A stretch of DNA of 26,351 nucleotides. It comes from CAZQKE01 sp964593865. GTDB lineage: Bacteria; Chloroflexota; Anaerolineae; JAAYZQ01. The first letter of the stretch is position 1. Each line of letters begins with the position of its first letter. The notes beneath the pieces were generated by a model, which saw only the letters and a list, made by a program, of their open reading frames with translations, made no database searches and was not told where the DNA came from. Shown in pieces: positions 15,501-21,686 of this stretch. Position numbers and translations under genes: made by a program. The DNA lies in contig CAZQKE010000055.1 of the NCBI GenBank assembly GCA_964593865.1, positions 1 to 26,351 of the forward strand. The letters are read 5' to 3'.

Positions 15501-16069
15501 GCGTAGGCTTCCTTGCGGGGCACGGGGCGCAGGCCGGGGTAGGGGTCGCGCCGATAATCGGGGTCGTACAGGTAGGCCGGTTGCTCCCGGCCCGATTGGA
15601 GCAGGCCGACGCTCAGGCCCAGGGCGTGGTAGACCTTGCCCATCCACAAGGCGTCGCGGCGGGCCAGGTAATCGTTGACCGTAACCAAATGGACGCCGCG
15701 CCCCAGCAGGGCGTTGAGGTACAGGGGCATGGTCGCAACCAGCGTCTTGCCTTCGCCGGTCTTCATCTCGGCGACCATGCCCCGGTGCAAGACGATGCCG
15801 CCGATGAGCTGCACGTCAAAGGGGCGCATGTCCACGGTGCGCTTGGCCACTTCGCGCACGGCGGCGAACGCCTCCACCAGCAGGTCATCCAGGCTCTCGC
15901 CGGAAGCCAGCCGCGCCCGGAAGCGGTCGGTCAGGGCGCGGAGTTCGGCGTCGGTGCGCCGTTCCATCTCCGGTTCCAGGGCGTTGATGGCCTCCACCAG
16001 GGGCCGGAGTTTGCGGATCTCTCGCTCGTTGGGGTCGCCGACAACTTTTTTCAGAATGCCTTTGATCAT
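9518..16069 (-). CDS. secA: preprotein translocase ATPase SecA, giant form with ~1,200-residue insertion
   Basis: SecA drives export of unfolded preproteins through SecYEG using ATP. The motor is intact: GDPNEREIRKLRPLV (11-25), Walker A TGEGKT (104-109), VNDYLARRD, TYGTNNEFGFDYLRDN, Walker B DEVD (228-231) and IDEARTPLIISG, a GRLMPNRRLSEGLHQAIEAK segment, FRMYEKLAGMSGTA, IATNMAGRGVDIKLGG (590-605), and QLRGRAGRQGEPGSSRFYISLEDDLMRRF (674-702). The scaffold helix LLEYDDVLNLQR (748-759) and the final LLHTISRLWIDYL (2114-2126) with LRRGIGLEAFGQRDPLVEYKR are also conserved. These last two blocks are ~125 residues apart in E. coli but ~1,350 here, because of a huge helical insertion ending in at least 12 copies of a ~63-residue repeat. 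A further ~85-95 residues (about 471-560) are inserted in NBD2. The usual Cys-rich zinc tail is absent (ends RQPPEPLRKE). The frame is uninterrupted, so this is not an assembly fusion of two genes. ATG 16067-16069 matches family N-termini; its ribosome site is weak. Confidence 0.95.
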   Translation of the reverse strand: MIKGILKKVVGDPNEREIRKLRPLVEAINALEPEMERRTDAELRALTDRFRARLASGESLDDLLVEAFAAVREVAKRTVDMRPFDVQLIGGIVLHRGMVAEMKTGEGKTLVATMPLYLNALLGRGVHLVTVNDYLARRDALWMGKVYHALGLSVGLLQSGREQPAYLYDPDYRRDPYPGLRPVPRKEAYAADITYGTNNEFGFDYLRDNLALRLEDRVQRDLYYAIVDEVDNIFIDEARTPLIISGPSDEPVEDYKRFAAIARKLEPGVHYELDEKERSVYLTDEGLALVEQETGIENIYDEANYRYVHYMQQALKAQVLFLEGRDYIRQRKQIILIDQHTGRLMPNRRLSEGLHQAIEAKEGVPIRPRDVTSATITIQNYFRMYEKLAGMSGTAVTEAEEFYKIYNLEVLAIPTNKPVIRIDHPDVVYRNQEAKLRAVAREILECHSRGQPVLVGTTSVEMSERLSKRLDAERLQMAALTPRIAYALQDADLDRDRRDALRATMNGNLETMNLAAWKRMMRTLGLDPNMLSADNLRWIADYLQLEDEAARRTLEQALRNGIAHSVLNAKEHTREAAIIARAGEPGAVTIATNMAGRGVDIKLGGELSDETIHKAHQVLRARGINPFQATPAQMDSAIAEVDPQYAKRREQVLAAGGLHVLGTERHEARRIDNQLRGRAGRQGEPGSSRFYISLEDDLMRRFGRKEMLARLMESIGDDFPIEHKLVSKTIEKAQASVEGYNFDIRKHLLEYDDVLNLQRETIYGERLRILQSDDLRPEVWRMLEWQVDEYLDKIGEDPDRRRVLFAGLDDVVPLILPSPNDPFQGPLRFGSHLTAFPPFTIGFLADRFAGQPLEQVQTALADLSRRAAADYGRQVRRTVAEVAQATEEKYDEWLERYRLLLDEKIDDYLQLLEERGQPLDPRRLAQHLERTYPLKLSFPSAQEQTEIGDLDDLRDYWQEEVAIRFHRQTCAGLLDRVQVRLPGDIRLDRLRPAMLPAPKLAEEMGRVRDLARKQPRDEAARAFLDRLEPPAGADAAQVADFVAAVKEHSTLDYGRLDRLVGHILGAYLDDLIGRYLAALGDEGGRPARDLERLRASIVEGKRGRGNNLPAILRELNNRVHLEIPTLADLLDLAVAHEYDKWAQRQLNEIEADAARNALTDTDWASIAEWLLAAHFTQRQVYDRGHRRRTTWSPRLPFNFLAQAHVQEMETDELRDAILDSLRWAVEQREQVWGQQEFQRWGTLSLADLDTETYDDLLRFLGGEALGDLRRQPVEDLPADLYNRLQFILALHRWEEQDLRLGDLPQAEALLNRLADAWQERLLATPVGELDGELQERVDDFLRRAGTVDDETAKQSLLAQPISAWDRRTRDRVAAFWGERYIRAHQEQPIAELEDGVRETVIAFLQSRRRFVDEERIQHFLVHERLGDLPPETARAALLHLARRRLDRLSRRKIANLDVNTRRIVVESLQRQGLFSDETRRAALLARPLTELDEEVRAGFARFLAERQLAGRPLAELAEETQRRVLDRLKEMGALADPEQAERLGGLRLAELEAAVQGDLVGAVRREVLARQRADLAAKTMEELPEETRQLVHRVLEDLNYFVDEDKVAWYERKTLAQLPGDLLDGLEMHLGRVQLDSLADTPFRELDGELQRSLLAFFDAEGLLTDRAARLRLTQTGSLGQLDDKAQRAVARHLGRQWSVRLRNKRPPDLPAADREAVWVFLRAQGYFADEFKEELFAYQRLDEFGDEARQAVEAALAARLDHLLATTPIADLPADLRAVVEDVLKQGDYLVDPARRRQVLETPPAHLPPDLGEALLRALGRCLLADLGAKPVADLPAEVQAALTRYLDEIGYFVDEQKRSRVLDRRLADLPAEQYEALVRDLAEHLAAEIGETPVSDLDEGLRQGLRASLEEMGYFESDAVRAELLNRPLGRLRREDLDALAVEIGALRLAELGDQRLADLPAPEREAVMAHLQAAGWFQDRLRLEKVRARPLADLPADLRRELIGTLRDRYIEDLRRQRLARLDRAQRRRVHRILRELGVTGDEEPLRALRRKPVEELEPEVYRRLLRDLGEQVVADWGDTPFQEMDEERRALLVAYLGRRIMGRIERRVLLHTISRLWIDYLTDIEDLRRGIGLEAFGQRDPLVEYKRRAFELFEELGQNIRRTVVRSLFRQPPEPLRKE
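9773..12049 (-). repeat. secA: 12 tandem ~63-residue (189-bp) modules inside secA
   Basis: SecA residues 1341-2099 divide into 12 units starting at 1341, 1404, 1468, 1528, 1595, 1658, 1722, 1785, 1848, 1911, 1974 and 2037. Lengths are 63, 64, 60, 67, 63, 64 and then six of exactly 63. Approximate pattern: L-x3-GYFVDE-x2-R-x3-L-x2-RPLADLP, then ~24 residues, then PVADLP-xE-x4-L-x3. Each unit contains two related halves marked by (P)LADLP/PVADLP, so it is probably two helical hairpins of a solenoid. The units are diverged in sequence but fixed in length. A degenerate unit may precede them, around 1243-1340. Confidence 0.9.
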
Positions 16070-16128
16070 CTATCGTTTAGGTCCTGTTCAAATCCTTTTC
16101 ACCGCTTTACGTGCCTTTGCAACACAAA

Positions 16129-16854
16129 CTACTCTCCCAGCCGGGCGACAAAGGCGGCGTGTTCTTCCGATTCCAGCCCCCGTTGCAGCACGGCCAACAT
16201 CTGCGCCAGGTCACCCGCCCAAAAAGCCTCGGTATCCAACCACAGACCGGGGAAGGCGCGGCTGCGCAATACCCCTGCCTCATCCGCCGGGAGCGGCCGA
16301 TAGACGCCCTCTTCCAGGCTGAACCAGTCTATGCGCCGGTCGTAGACCTGGATCGCCAGGTATTCCTGCACGCCGTTGCGGGCGTAGGCCCGTTTCTTGT
16401 CGTGGAGGTCGTAAGAGGTGCTGCCGGCCGCAATCTCGACGATCAGCTCCGGCGGCCCGGCCACGTAGCCATCCTCGTCAATGTGGGAACGTCCCCCCTG
16501 GGCCGGGTCCAGGCGCAGCAGGGCGTCGGGCTGCACTTCGTTCTCAAAATCAAGGCGCACGGTTGCATTGTCACCAATGCGGACAGGGGGAGTGGCGGCG
16601 ACATAGACACCAAGCCATCCCATGAGCCAGGCGTGAGGCTCGCCGTGCAAAGCAAAACGTACAGGCGTGGGCATATACACAACTCCTTCTACCAATTCAG
16701 CTTTTTTGATCTCCGGGTGGGCGAGATAGCGCCGCTCGAATTCGGCCCGCGAGAGGCGGTCGCCGGGGTTCAGCGGGGGAGGGAAGGGATGCAGTCGGGG
16801 CCGCGCCACGCCTGGCCGGGGACGGGTGATCGTTTGCCCAAGGGTTACGCTCAT
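16129..16854 (-). CDS. Uma2-family (DUF820) putative restriction endonuclease-like protein
   Basis: 241 residues. The PD-(D/E)XK-like core of the Uma2 family is visible: AELVEGVVY (about 53-61), VQPDALLRLD (acidic catalytic position), then ELIVEIAAGSTSYDLHDKKRAYARNGVQEYLAI, the family's E-I-x-S-x-S-T-x3-D-x3-K-x2-Y-x4-G-V-x-E-Y signature. Uma2 proteins occur in many copies in Chloroflexota and cyanobacteria; their function is unproven, and nuclease activity is inferred from the fold. Here the conserved Ser before the Thr is partly changed (AAGST). ATG 16852-16854 has GGAGG seven bases upstream. The gene has its own promoter (16911-16939) and sits 59 bases upstream of secA, so it may be cotranscribed with it by position only. 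Confidence 0.85.
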   Translation of the reverse strand: MSVTLGQTITRPRPGVARPRLHPFPPPLNPGDRLSRAEFERRYLAHPEIKKAELVEGVVYMPTPVRFALHGEPHAWLMGWLGVYVAATPPVRIGDNATVRLDFENEVQPDALLRLDPAQGGRSHIDEDGYVAGPPELIVEIAAGSTSYDLHDKKRAYARNGVQEYLAIQVYDRRIDWFSLEEGVYRPLPADEAGVLRSRAFPGLWLDTEAFWAGDLAQMLAVLQRGLESEEHAAFVARLGE

Positions 16855-16910
16855 GGTTGCACCTCCAGGTCCGGCGCAGCGGCTTCGGTCGGTGCGCCGG
16901 GATCAGAAGC

Positions 16911-16939
16911 ATTATACCACGCCGCAAAAAAGGAACCAA
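16911..16939 (-). promoter_or_regulatory. extended -10 promoter for the Uma2 gene (and possibly secA)
   Basis: On the minus strand, TGGTATAAT carries a perfect -10 (TATAAT, 16911-16916) with the extended TG element. A weak -35 (TTGGTT, 16934-16939) lies 17 bases upstream. It falls in the 128-base gap after murI and would start transcription near 16904, about 50 bases before the Uma2 ATG. No other clear promoter precedes secA. Confidence 0.6.
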
Positions 16940-16982
16940 ATGATGAAGGTTCGGCGAGCAGGCCGGGTGTGTTCGCCGGATT

Positions 16983-17828
16983 TCACAGCAGGTTTGCCGA
17001 GAAACGGTTGCCTTGTGTCCCCACTTCCAGGTCGGTCGGTAGATCCACATGGTGCACAGGGCCGGGGATGGCAACCAGGCGGCGCACCTGTGCCGCCAAG
17101 AGGGTTGCCTCACCGCTGGTGAAATAGGTCACCCGCCCCCGGCCTTTGTCGCGCAAGCCACCCAAGCGGGCCAGCACCCGCCCCGTCTGCCGAGCAACCG
17201 CCGGAGCCGGGTCCAGGATGGTGACATCGGGGCCGACCACCCGTTCAATAACGGGTCGCAAAAAGGGGTAATGGGTACAGCCCAGCACCAGGGAGTCAAC
17301 GCCCGCCGCCAGGAGAGGGGCCAGGCAACGCCGCACCTGGGTTTCCGCTTCGGTCCCACAGAGCCGCCCCGCTTCAACCAGTTCTACCAGGCCGGGGCAG
17401 GCACGGGTGTGGACGGTCGTCCCCTGGGCGAACCGCGCCACCAGATCGGCAAAGAGTTTCCCTTGAAAGGTCGTGCGGGTGGCAATAACTCCCACCCTGC
17501 CGTTGCGGCTAAGGGCCGCCGCCGGTTTGACCGCCGGTTCCATACCCACGATGGGCACGGAGAAACGACGACGAAGGTCATGGAGGGCAGCCGCCGAAGC
17601 GGTGTTGCAGGCAACGACGATGACCTGTGCTCCTTGCTTGATCAGGAATGCGGTGATGGCCTGGGCAAAGGCGCGGATCTCGGCAACGGGCCGGTCGCCG
17701 TAAGGCACATGGGCCGTATCGGCGAAATAGAGCACCTCCTGGTAGGGCATCTGGCGAACGATTTCGCGGAGCACGGAGAGGCCGCCGACGCCGGAATCAA
17801 AAACGCCGATGGCAGCACCGTCGCTCAT
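16983..17828 (-). CDS. murI: glutamate racemase
   Basis: 281 residues. MurI interconverts L- and D-glutamate to supply D-Glu for peptidoglycan. Motifs: IGVFDSGVGGLSVL near the N-terminus (Asp11), YFADTAHVPYG, the first catalytic cysteine in ACNTASA (Cys74) and the second in LGCTHYPFL (Cys184), followed by ILDPAPAVARQTGRVL. Length is normal for the family. The start is ATG 17826-17828, which overlaps the TGA of the preceding gene as ATGA, a sign of translational coupling; a longer in-frame start at 17906 would lie inside that gene. The upstream rodZ-like gene also concerns the cell envelope. Confidence 0.96.
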   Translation of the reverse strand: MSDGAAIGVFDSGVGGLSVLREIVRQMPYQEVLYFADTAHVPYGDRPVAEIRAFAQAITAFLIKQGAQVIVVACNTASAAALHDLRRRFSVPIVGMEPAVKPAAALSRNGRVGVIATRTTFQGKLFADLVARFAQGTTVHTRACPGLVELVEAGRLCGTEAETQVRRCLAPLLAAGVDSLVLGCTHYPFLRPVIERVVGPDVTILDPAPAVARQTGRVLARLGGLRDKGRGRVTYFTSGEATLLAAQVRRLVAIPGPVHHVDLPTDLEVGTQGNRFSANLL

Positions 17829-18553
17829 GATCGGCAGGCTTGCACCAACGCGCCGAACAGGGCTTGGGCGCGGGGGTCGGCCGGAGCCAGCAATTCGGGA
17901 TGCCATTGGACGCCCAGGGCAAAGGGATGGTCTCGCCCTTCTACCGCCTCAACGACGCCATCAGGGGCACGGGCAACGACGACCAGGCCCTCCGCGATTT
18001 TGGCCAACGCCTGGTGATGACGGCTGTTGACCTGCATCTCTCCCGGACCGACGATTTCGGCCAGGCGGCTGGGAGCGGTCACAATGACGGAGTGGGCCGG
18101 CAGATCGCGGGCATAGCCGGGATACCAATCGTGCTTGCCCGCCTCCGGCAATTGGTCGGCGATATCTTGGTAAAGGCTGCCGCCCAGGGCTACATTGAGC
18201 ACCTGAATTCCACGGCAGATGGCCAACAAAGGCAGACCATCGGCCATTGCCCAGCGGGCCAGGGCCAATTCGCCCTCGTCGCGCTCCGGTACAACGCGGG
18301 TCGTCCTGTGGAGTGATTGACCATAATAAGCCGGGTCCACATCGGGGCCACCGGGTAACAAAAGGCCATCCAGTAACTCATACAGACGGCGCAAGCGGCC
18401 TTCATCGGCCTGGGGCGGGATGAGGAGAGGTGCTGCTCCGGCCCGGCTCAGGGCATCCACATAAGAGCGGCTTTGGCCCACGCGGGCCAGACCGTCTTTT
18501 TGTCGGAACAGGGCGCAGGGCAGGCCGATGACGGGCGGGATGCGTCGGCTCAT
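17825..18553 (-). CDS. gamma-glutamyl-gamma-aminobutyrate hydrolase family protein (peptidase C26)
   Basis: 242 residues, a class-I glutamine-amidotransferase-like hydrolase. The fold is marked by the Gly-rich LLLPGGPDVDPAYYG (65-78), the nucleophile elbow LLAICRGIQVLN (Cys113), VNSRHHQAL (175-183), and the catalytic His-Glu in GVQWHPE (His218, Glu220). PuuD-like relatives cleave gamma-glutamyl amide bonds. The true substrate here is unknown, and no putrescine genes are nearby. It is coupled by a 4-base overlap to murI, so it may act on gamma-D-glutamyl or gamma-glutamyl compounds linked to wall metabolism (inference). The start ATG 18551-18553 has GGAGG eight bases upstream and matches the family N-terminus (PPVIGLPCA). 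It lies 22 bases after the rodZ-like stop. Confidence 0.9.
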   Translation of the reverse strand: MSRRIPPVIGLPCALFRQKDGLARVGQSRSYVDALSRAGAAPLLIPPQADEGRLRRLYELLDGLLLPGGPDVDPAYYGQSLHRTTRVVPERDEGELALARWAMADGLPLLAICRGIQVLNVALGGSLYQDIADQLPEAGKHDWYPGYARDLPAHSVIVTAPSRLAEIVGPGEMQVNSRHHQALAKIAEGLVVVARAPDGVVEAVEGRDHPFALGVQWHPELLAPADPRAQALFGALVQACRS

Positions 18554-18575
18554 GACCACCACCTCCGGTAACGGG

Positions 18576-19601
18576 TTACGGCGCAGCGGTAGGGGAGATG
18601 ATCGCCGTGGGGGTGATGGGTTGGGTAGGAGCAACGGTGGGCGGGGGAACCGTCGGCGACGGCGTAGGGGAACCCGCCGGTGTGGGAACCGGTGTCAGGG
18701 TGGCAGCCACTACTTCTTCCTCTACTTTTTCAAAGACGCGGTCCACCACCTCGCCGGGACCACCCAGAGTCCCCAGCGGTTGCCCGTTGACCGTAACAAG
18801 CACGGCCCCGGCATTGCCCACCCGCAATTCAATGCGTTCTTCACCGTACCAGGAGCGATAGGTTTCGGCAGGCAACTCCCCCTGGAACTGGCGCACGCCA
18901 TCCACCGCGACCTGAATCCAGGATGTATCGGTGAACACCAGCTCCAAAAAGATGCCGGTATAGACCGGCGGCGAAGGGCTGGGCGAAGGGGATGGCGTCC
19001 AGGTAGGAGTTAGGGTCAGCTCCGGGGTAAGGGTGGGGGAGGGTGCGGCCGTTTCGGTCGCAGGCGGGCGGGTAAGGGTCGGCGCGAGGGTGGGGGTATG
19101 GGTGACGGTGGGCGGCACAATCATCGCAGCCGTTGGGGAAGGCGTCGCCCGCCCCACCTTCCACAGGGCCAACCGCTCGCCGATATAGGGGAAGCCCCGC
19201 CGGAGGAGAAAAGCCAAAACGGCTACGACCAACAGCCCTCCCAAGACGGCCCACCATCGGCCCCGCCTAGACGTTTCGTGGAGGGACACGGGGCGGAACG
19301 GTATATCGGCCGTGGGGGGCAGGTCGCCGTCGGCGGTGACCTCCGGCTCCGGTGGGGCGACGAGTCGGCCGAACCGTTCGGTGGCTTCTTGGGGGTCCAG
19401 CCCCAGAAAAGAGGCATAGTTGCGCAAAAAGCCCCGGCCCACGACCGGGTCGGGCAGGGCGTCAAAATCTTCGTTTTCCAGGGCTTCCAGGGAACGAAGA
19501 CGGATGCGGGTTTCCTCTTCGGCCTGTTCCAGGCTGATCCCCAGCTCTTCCCTACGCTGCCGTAACCAATCGCCCAGCGGGCGTGCTCTTTCGTCGTTCA
19601 C
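18576..19601 (-). CDS. RodZ-like membrane protein with N-terminal helix-turn-helix and TP-rich linkers
   Basis: 341 residues from GTG 19599-19601. Order: cytoplasmic HTH_25 domain (about 8-75, LGDWLRQRREELGISLEQAEEET...GRGFLRNYASFLGLD), one transmembrane helix (117-133), a Thr/Pro/Ser linker (about 152-212), and a DUF4115-type domain (about 215-292, LELVFTDTSWIQVAVDG...RIELRVGNAGAVLVTVNGQPLG). A second Thr/Pro tail (302-341) ends the protein. RodZ links MreB to the membrane and sets cell shape; no mreB is in the window, so this is RodZ-like rather than proven RodZ. The GTG lies about 7 bases after a strong -10, implying a leaderless or near-leaderless mRNA. The longer TTG start at 19637 would fall inside the promoter. 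First gene of a probable rodZ - hydrolase - murI operon. Confidence 0.85.
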   Translation of the reverse strand: MNDERARPLGDWLRQRREELGISLEQAEEETRIRLRSLEALENEDFDALPDPVVGRGFLRNYASFLGLDPQEATERFGRLVAPPEPEVTADGDLPPTADIPFRPVSLHETSRRGRWWAVLGGLLVVAVLAFLLRRGFPYIGERLALWKVGRATPSPTAAMIVPPTVTHTPTLAPTLTRPPATETAAPSPTLTPELTLTPTWTPSPSPSPSPPVYTGIFLELVFTDTSWIQVAVDGVRQFQGELPAETYRSWYGEERIELRVGNAGAVLVTVNGQPLGTLGGPGEVVDRVFEKVEEEVVAATLTPVPTPAGSPTPSPTVPPPTVAPTQPITPTAIISPTAAP

Positions 19602-19608
19602 GCCCCCA

Positions 19609-19637
19609 ACTATACCTGCACTGGGCGCAATTGTCAA
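19609..19637 (-). promoter_or_regulatory. near-consensus sigma70 promoter of the rodZ-like operon, leaderless start
   Basis: The minus strand carries a perfect TTGACA (19632-19637), a 17-base spacer and TATAGT (19609-19614). Seven bases (TGGGGGC) separate the -10 from the GTG start at 19601, so transcription should begin at or within a base or two of the start codon. Confidence 0.8.
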
Positions 19638-19669
19638 ATCTGTTCAACGGCGAATTGAAAAGGGGCATT

Positions 19670-21382
19670 TTACGTCCGGCCCTCCGCCGGGCGCAGATCC
19701 TCCAGGTGGAGCTGAAGCCGCTTTTCACCGTTCCATTCGTTGACCTCCAGGCGATAAACCACATCCACCCGGTCGGGAACGAGGCTCAACAGATGGCCGT
19801 GCCGGAAAAAGACGGCATCCCAGGCCACGCCCCTGCCATCACGCAGCATTAGCTTAAGGTGCTGCCGGTCGCGGCCCATTGTCCGCCGGTCGCGCACCTC
19901 CACCCCCCGGCTGAGGAGCAAGGGGCTGGGATTGCCTTCGCCGCACGGCTCGATTTGACGCAGCAGGGCATGGGTCGCCCAATCCACCTCCTCCAGCGGC
20001 ACTTGGGCATCAATGTACAGCGTGGGGCGCAGGTCCAGCCCGGAGAGCTGCTCGGCGGCAATGGCCCGGAGACGGCGGTACAGCGCGTCCAGGTTCTCTG
20101 TGGCGACGGTGAACCCGGCAGCGGCTGCGTGCCCCCCATAGCGGATCAGCAGGTCGGCGCAGCGATCCAGGGCGGCGGTGATGTTGAATTCGGGTATGGA
20201 GCGACACGAGCCTCGGCTTTCTTTTTCCCCCAACTCAACGACAACGCTGGGCCGGTAGTAAGCCTCCGTCAGACGGCTGGCGGCCAAGCCGACGATGCCC
20301 GGCAAAAAGTTCCGGCTGGCGGCCAAGCAGAGATAGGCATCTTCGCCTTCGGCCTCTATCTGGGCTTCGGCCTCCGCCACGGTTTCTTCGGTGAGCAGCT
20401 GCCGTCGTTCATTGAGACGGCCCAGCTGCTCCGCCAGGCTCTTGGTCTCCAGGGGGTCACGGCCGGTGAGGAGACGATAGGCCAACATGGCCGAATCGAT
20501 CCGCCCGGCAGCGTTGAGCCTCGGCCCCAGGCGAAAGGCAATGGCCATGGCATCCACCTCACCACGCCGCAGCCCGGCATCGGCCATAAGGGCCTCGACA
20601 CCTGGGCGCGGCGATTCGTTCAGCCGCTCCAGGCCACGCCGTACCAAAGCGCGGTTCTCCTCCCGCAAAGGGGTCAGGTCGGCTACCGTGCCCAGGGCTG
20701 CCAGATCCAGCAGATCGTCTTCCGTCAAATCTACCGAACCGCCGGTTTTGCTCCAGGCGCGGAGCAACCCCTGGGCCAGTTTAAAAGCCAAACCTACTCC
20801 GGCCAGGCCCTTGAAAGGATAAGGACAATCGGGTTGCTTGGGGTTGATGACCGCCACGGCAGGCGGCAGGCGGTTGCCAACCGAGTGGTGGTCGGTGATG
20901 ATGATGTCCAGGCCCTTGCTGGCCTGCGCCACTTCGGAAACAGAACGGATGCCGCAGTCCACCGTAACCACAAGGCGCACCCCCCGACGGTACAGATGGC
21001 GCAAGGCATCCAGATTCAGCCCATAGCCCTCATCCACCCGATGGGGAATGTAGGGTTCCACCTGAGCACCGAGGGCGGTCAAGGTCTCTACCAGCAGGGC
21101 GGTAGCCGTCACGCCGTCGGTATCAAAATCGCCATAGACGGCGATCCTCTCTCCCCGCCGGATGGCCCGGCGCAGGCGGGTCACGGCCTCGTTCATGCCC
21201 TTCAGACGGAAAGGATTGCCCATCGCCGGGCCTCCGTTCAGGAAGGCATGGGCAAGGCCAGGCCGGTCAATGCCCCGGTTATAGAGCAACTGGACCAGCA
21301 AGGGGGGCAGATCGGGTAAGCGGGCCAACACCCGGCGGTCAACGGGTGGCGCGACCCGCCAGCGTTTGCCTTGCAGGGACAT
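19670..21382 (-). CDS. recJ: single-stranded-DNA-specific exonuclease RecJ
   Basis: 570 residues, the usual RecJ length. RecJ degrades single-stranded DNA 5' to 3' in recombination and mismatch or base-excision repair. DHH-family motifs: VYGDFDTDGVTATALL (82-97, metal-binding Asp cluster), VTVDCGIRS, IITDHHSVG (161-169), ALGTVADLTPL (229-239) and RLGPRLNAAGRID. The DHHA1 region has SRGSCRSIPEFNI...LIRYGGHAAAAGFTV, and a C-terminal OB-like domain ends the protein. ATG 21380-21382 has GGAG just upstream. A longer in-frame start at 21490 would translate one of the hairpin repeats into a false N-terminus. It lies 69 bases upstream of the rodZ-like start, reading the same way; the strong promoter in that gap argues for separate expression. 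Confidence 0.95.
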   Translation of the reverse strand: MSLQGKRWRVAPPVDRRVLARLPDLPPLLVQLLYNRGIDRPGLAHAFLNGGPAMGNPFRLKGMNEAVTRLRRAIRRGERIAVYGDFDTDGVTATALLVETLTALGAQVEPYIPHRVDEGYGLNLDALRHLYRRGVRLVVTVDCGIRSVSEVAQASKGLDIIITDHHSVGNRLPPAVAVINPKQPDCPYPFKGLAGVGLAFKLAQGLLRAWSKTGGSVDLTEDDLLDLAALGTVADLTPLREENRALVRRGLERLNESPRPGVEALMADAGLRRGEVDAMAIAFRLGPRLNAAGRIDSAMLAYRLLTGRDPLETKSLAEQLGRLNERRQLLTEETVAEAEAQIEAEGEDAYLCLAASRNFLPGIVGLAASRLTEAYYRPSVVVELGEKESRGSCRSIPEFNITAALDRCADLLIRYGGHAAAAGFTVATENLDALYRRLRAIAAEQLSGLDLRPTLYIDAQVPLEEVDWATHALLRQIEPCGEGNPSPLLLSRGVEVRDRRTMGRDRQHLKLMLRDGRGVAWDAVFFRHGHLLSLVPDRVDVVYRLEVNEWNGEKRLQLHLEDLRPAEGRT

Positions 21383-21410
21383 TCTCCGAAAATCTCCCTT
21401 ACTGCAAGCC

Positions 21411-21472
21411 AACACCGATCGCGCAGGCGGTCGGCAGGCCAAAGGCCCAGAAGGGGCGACTTGAGTCGCCCC
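21411..21472. repeat. hairpin-rich intergenic repeat, copy 1
   Basis: A 62-base unit, 60/62 identical to copy 2 at 21533-21594. In order it contains GATCGC-gcag-GCGGTC (one mismatch), GGCC-aaa-GGCC and GGGGCGACT-tg-AGTCGCCCC, three potential hairpins. It is noncoding and lies between recJ and the DUF4870 gene. Confidence 0.85.
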
Positions 21473-21532
21473 CACCGCCACGGGCGGCACTCCGCAGGCC
21501 GAAGCCTTGCGCTACGTCGCCCGGCGCAGACA

Positions 21533-21594
21533 AACACCGACCGCGCAGGCGGTCGGCAGGCCAAAGGCCCAAAAGGGGCGACTTGAGTCGCCCC
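21533..21594. repeat. hairpin-rich intergenic repeat, copy 2
   Basis: Second copy, in direct orientation, offset by exactly 122 bases from copy 1. It differs only at the 9th base (C for T) and in CCCAAAAGG for CCCAGAAGG. With C at the 9th base the first hairpin GACCGC-gcag-GCGGTC is perfect. A shorter degenerate relative occurs at about 26176-26201. Confidence 0.85.
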
Positions 21595-21629
21595 TCACCG
21601 CGGCGGATCGGGGTCCGGTGCGGGTGGTC

Positions 21630-21677
21630 AAAAAGGCATCGGACCTCCAAAGTAGCGAACGACTCCGAAGGTCCGAT
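21630..21677 (-). terminator. rho-independent terminator of the DUF4870 gene
   Basis: On the minus strand, ATCGGACCT (21669-21677) pairs perfectly with AGGTCCGAT (21638-21646), and partial pairing continues inside the loop. The stem begins 9 bases after the stop codon at 21687 and is followed by GCC and then five T residues (21630-21634), the classic layout. Confidence 0.7.
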
Positions 21678-21686
21678 CCCCAAAAC

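Larger units (their letters stand above)
21383..21686. other. 304-bp noncoding gap between recJ and the DUF4870 gene
   Basis: The gap is made mostly of the two 62-base repeats, a ~60-base spacer between them (21473-21532), and the terminator of the DUF4870 gene (21630-21677). I see no clear promoter for recJ; its expression signal may lie within the repeats or remain unrecognised. Confidence 0.6.

Noticed and set aside
19859..21319. 486-codon plus-strand frame opposite recJ
   Set aside because: Antisense shadow of a complete, well-conserved RecJ.
21383..21490. N-terminal extension of RecJ
   Set aside because: The added 36 residues translate one copy of the hairpin repeat; ATG 21382 has a better ribosome site and matches RecJ length.
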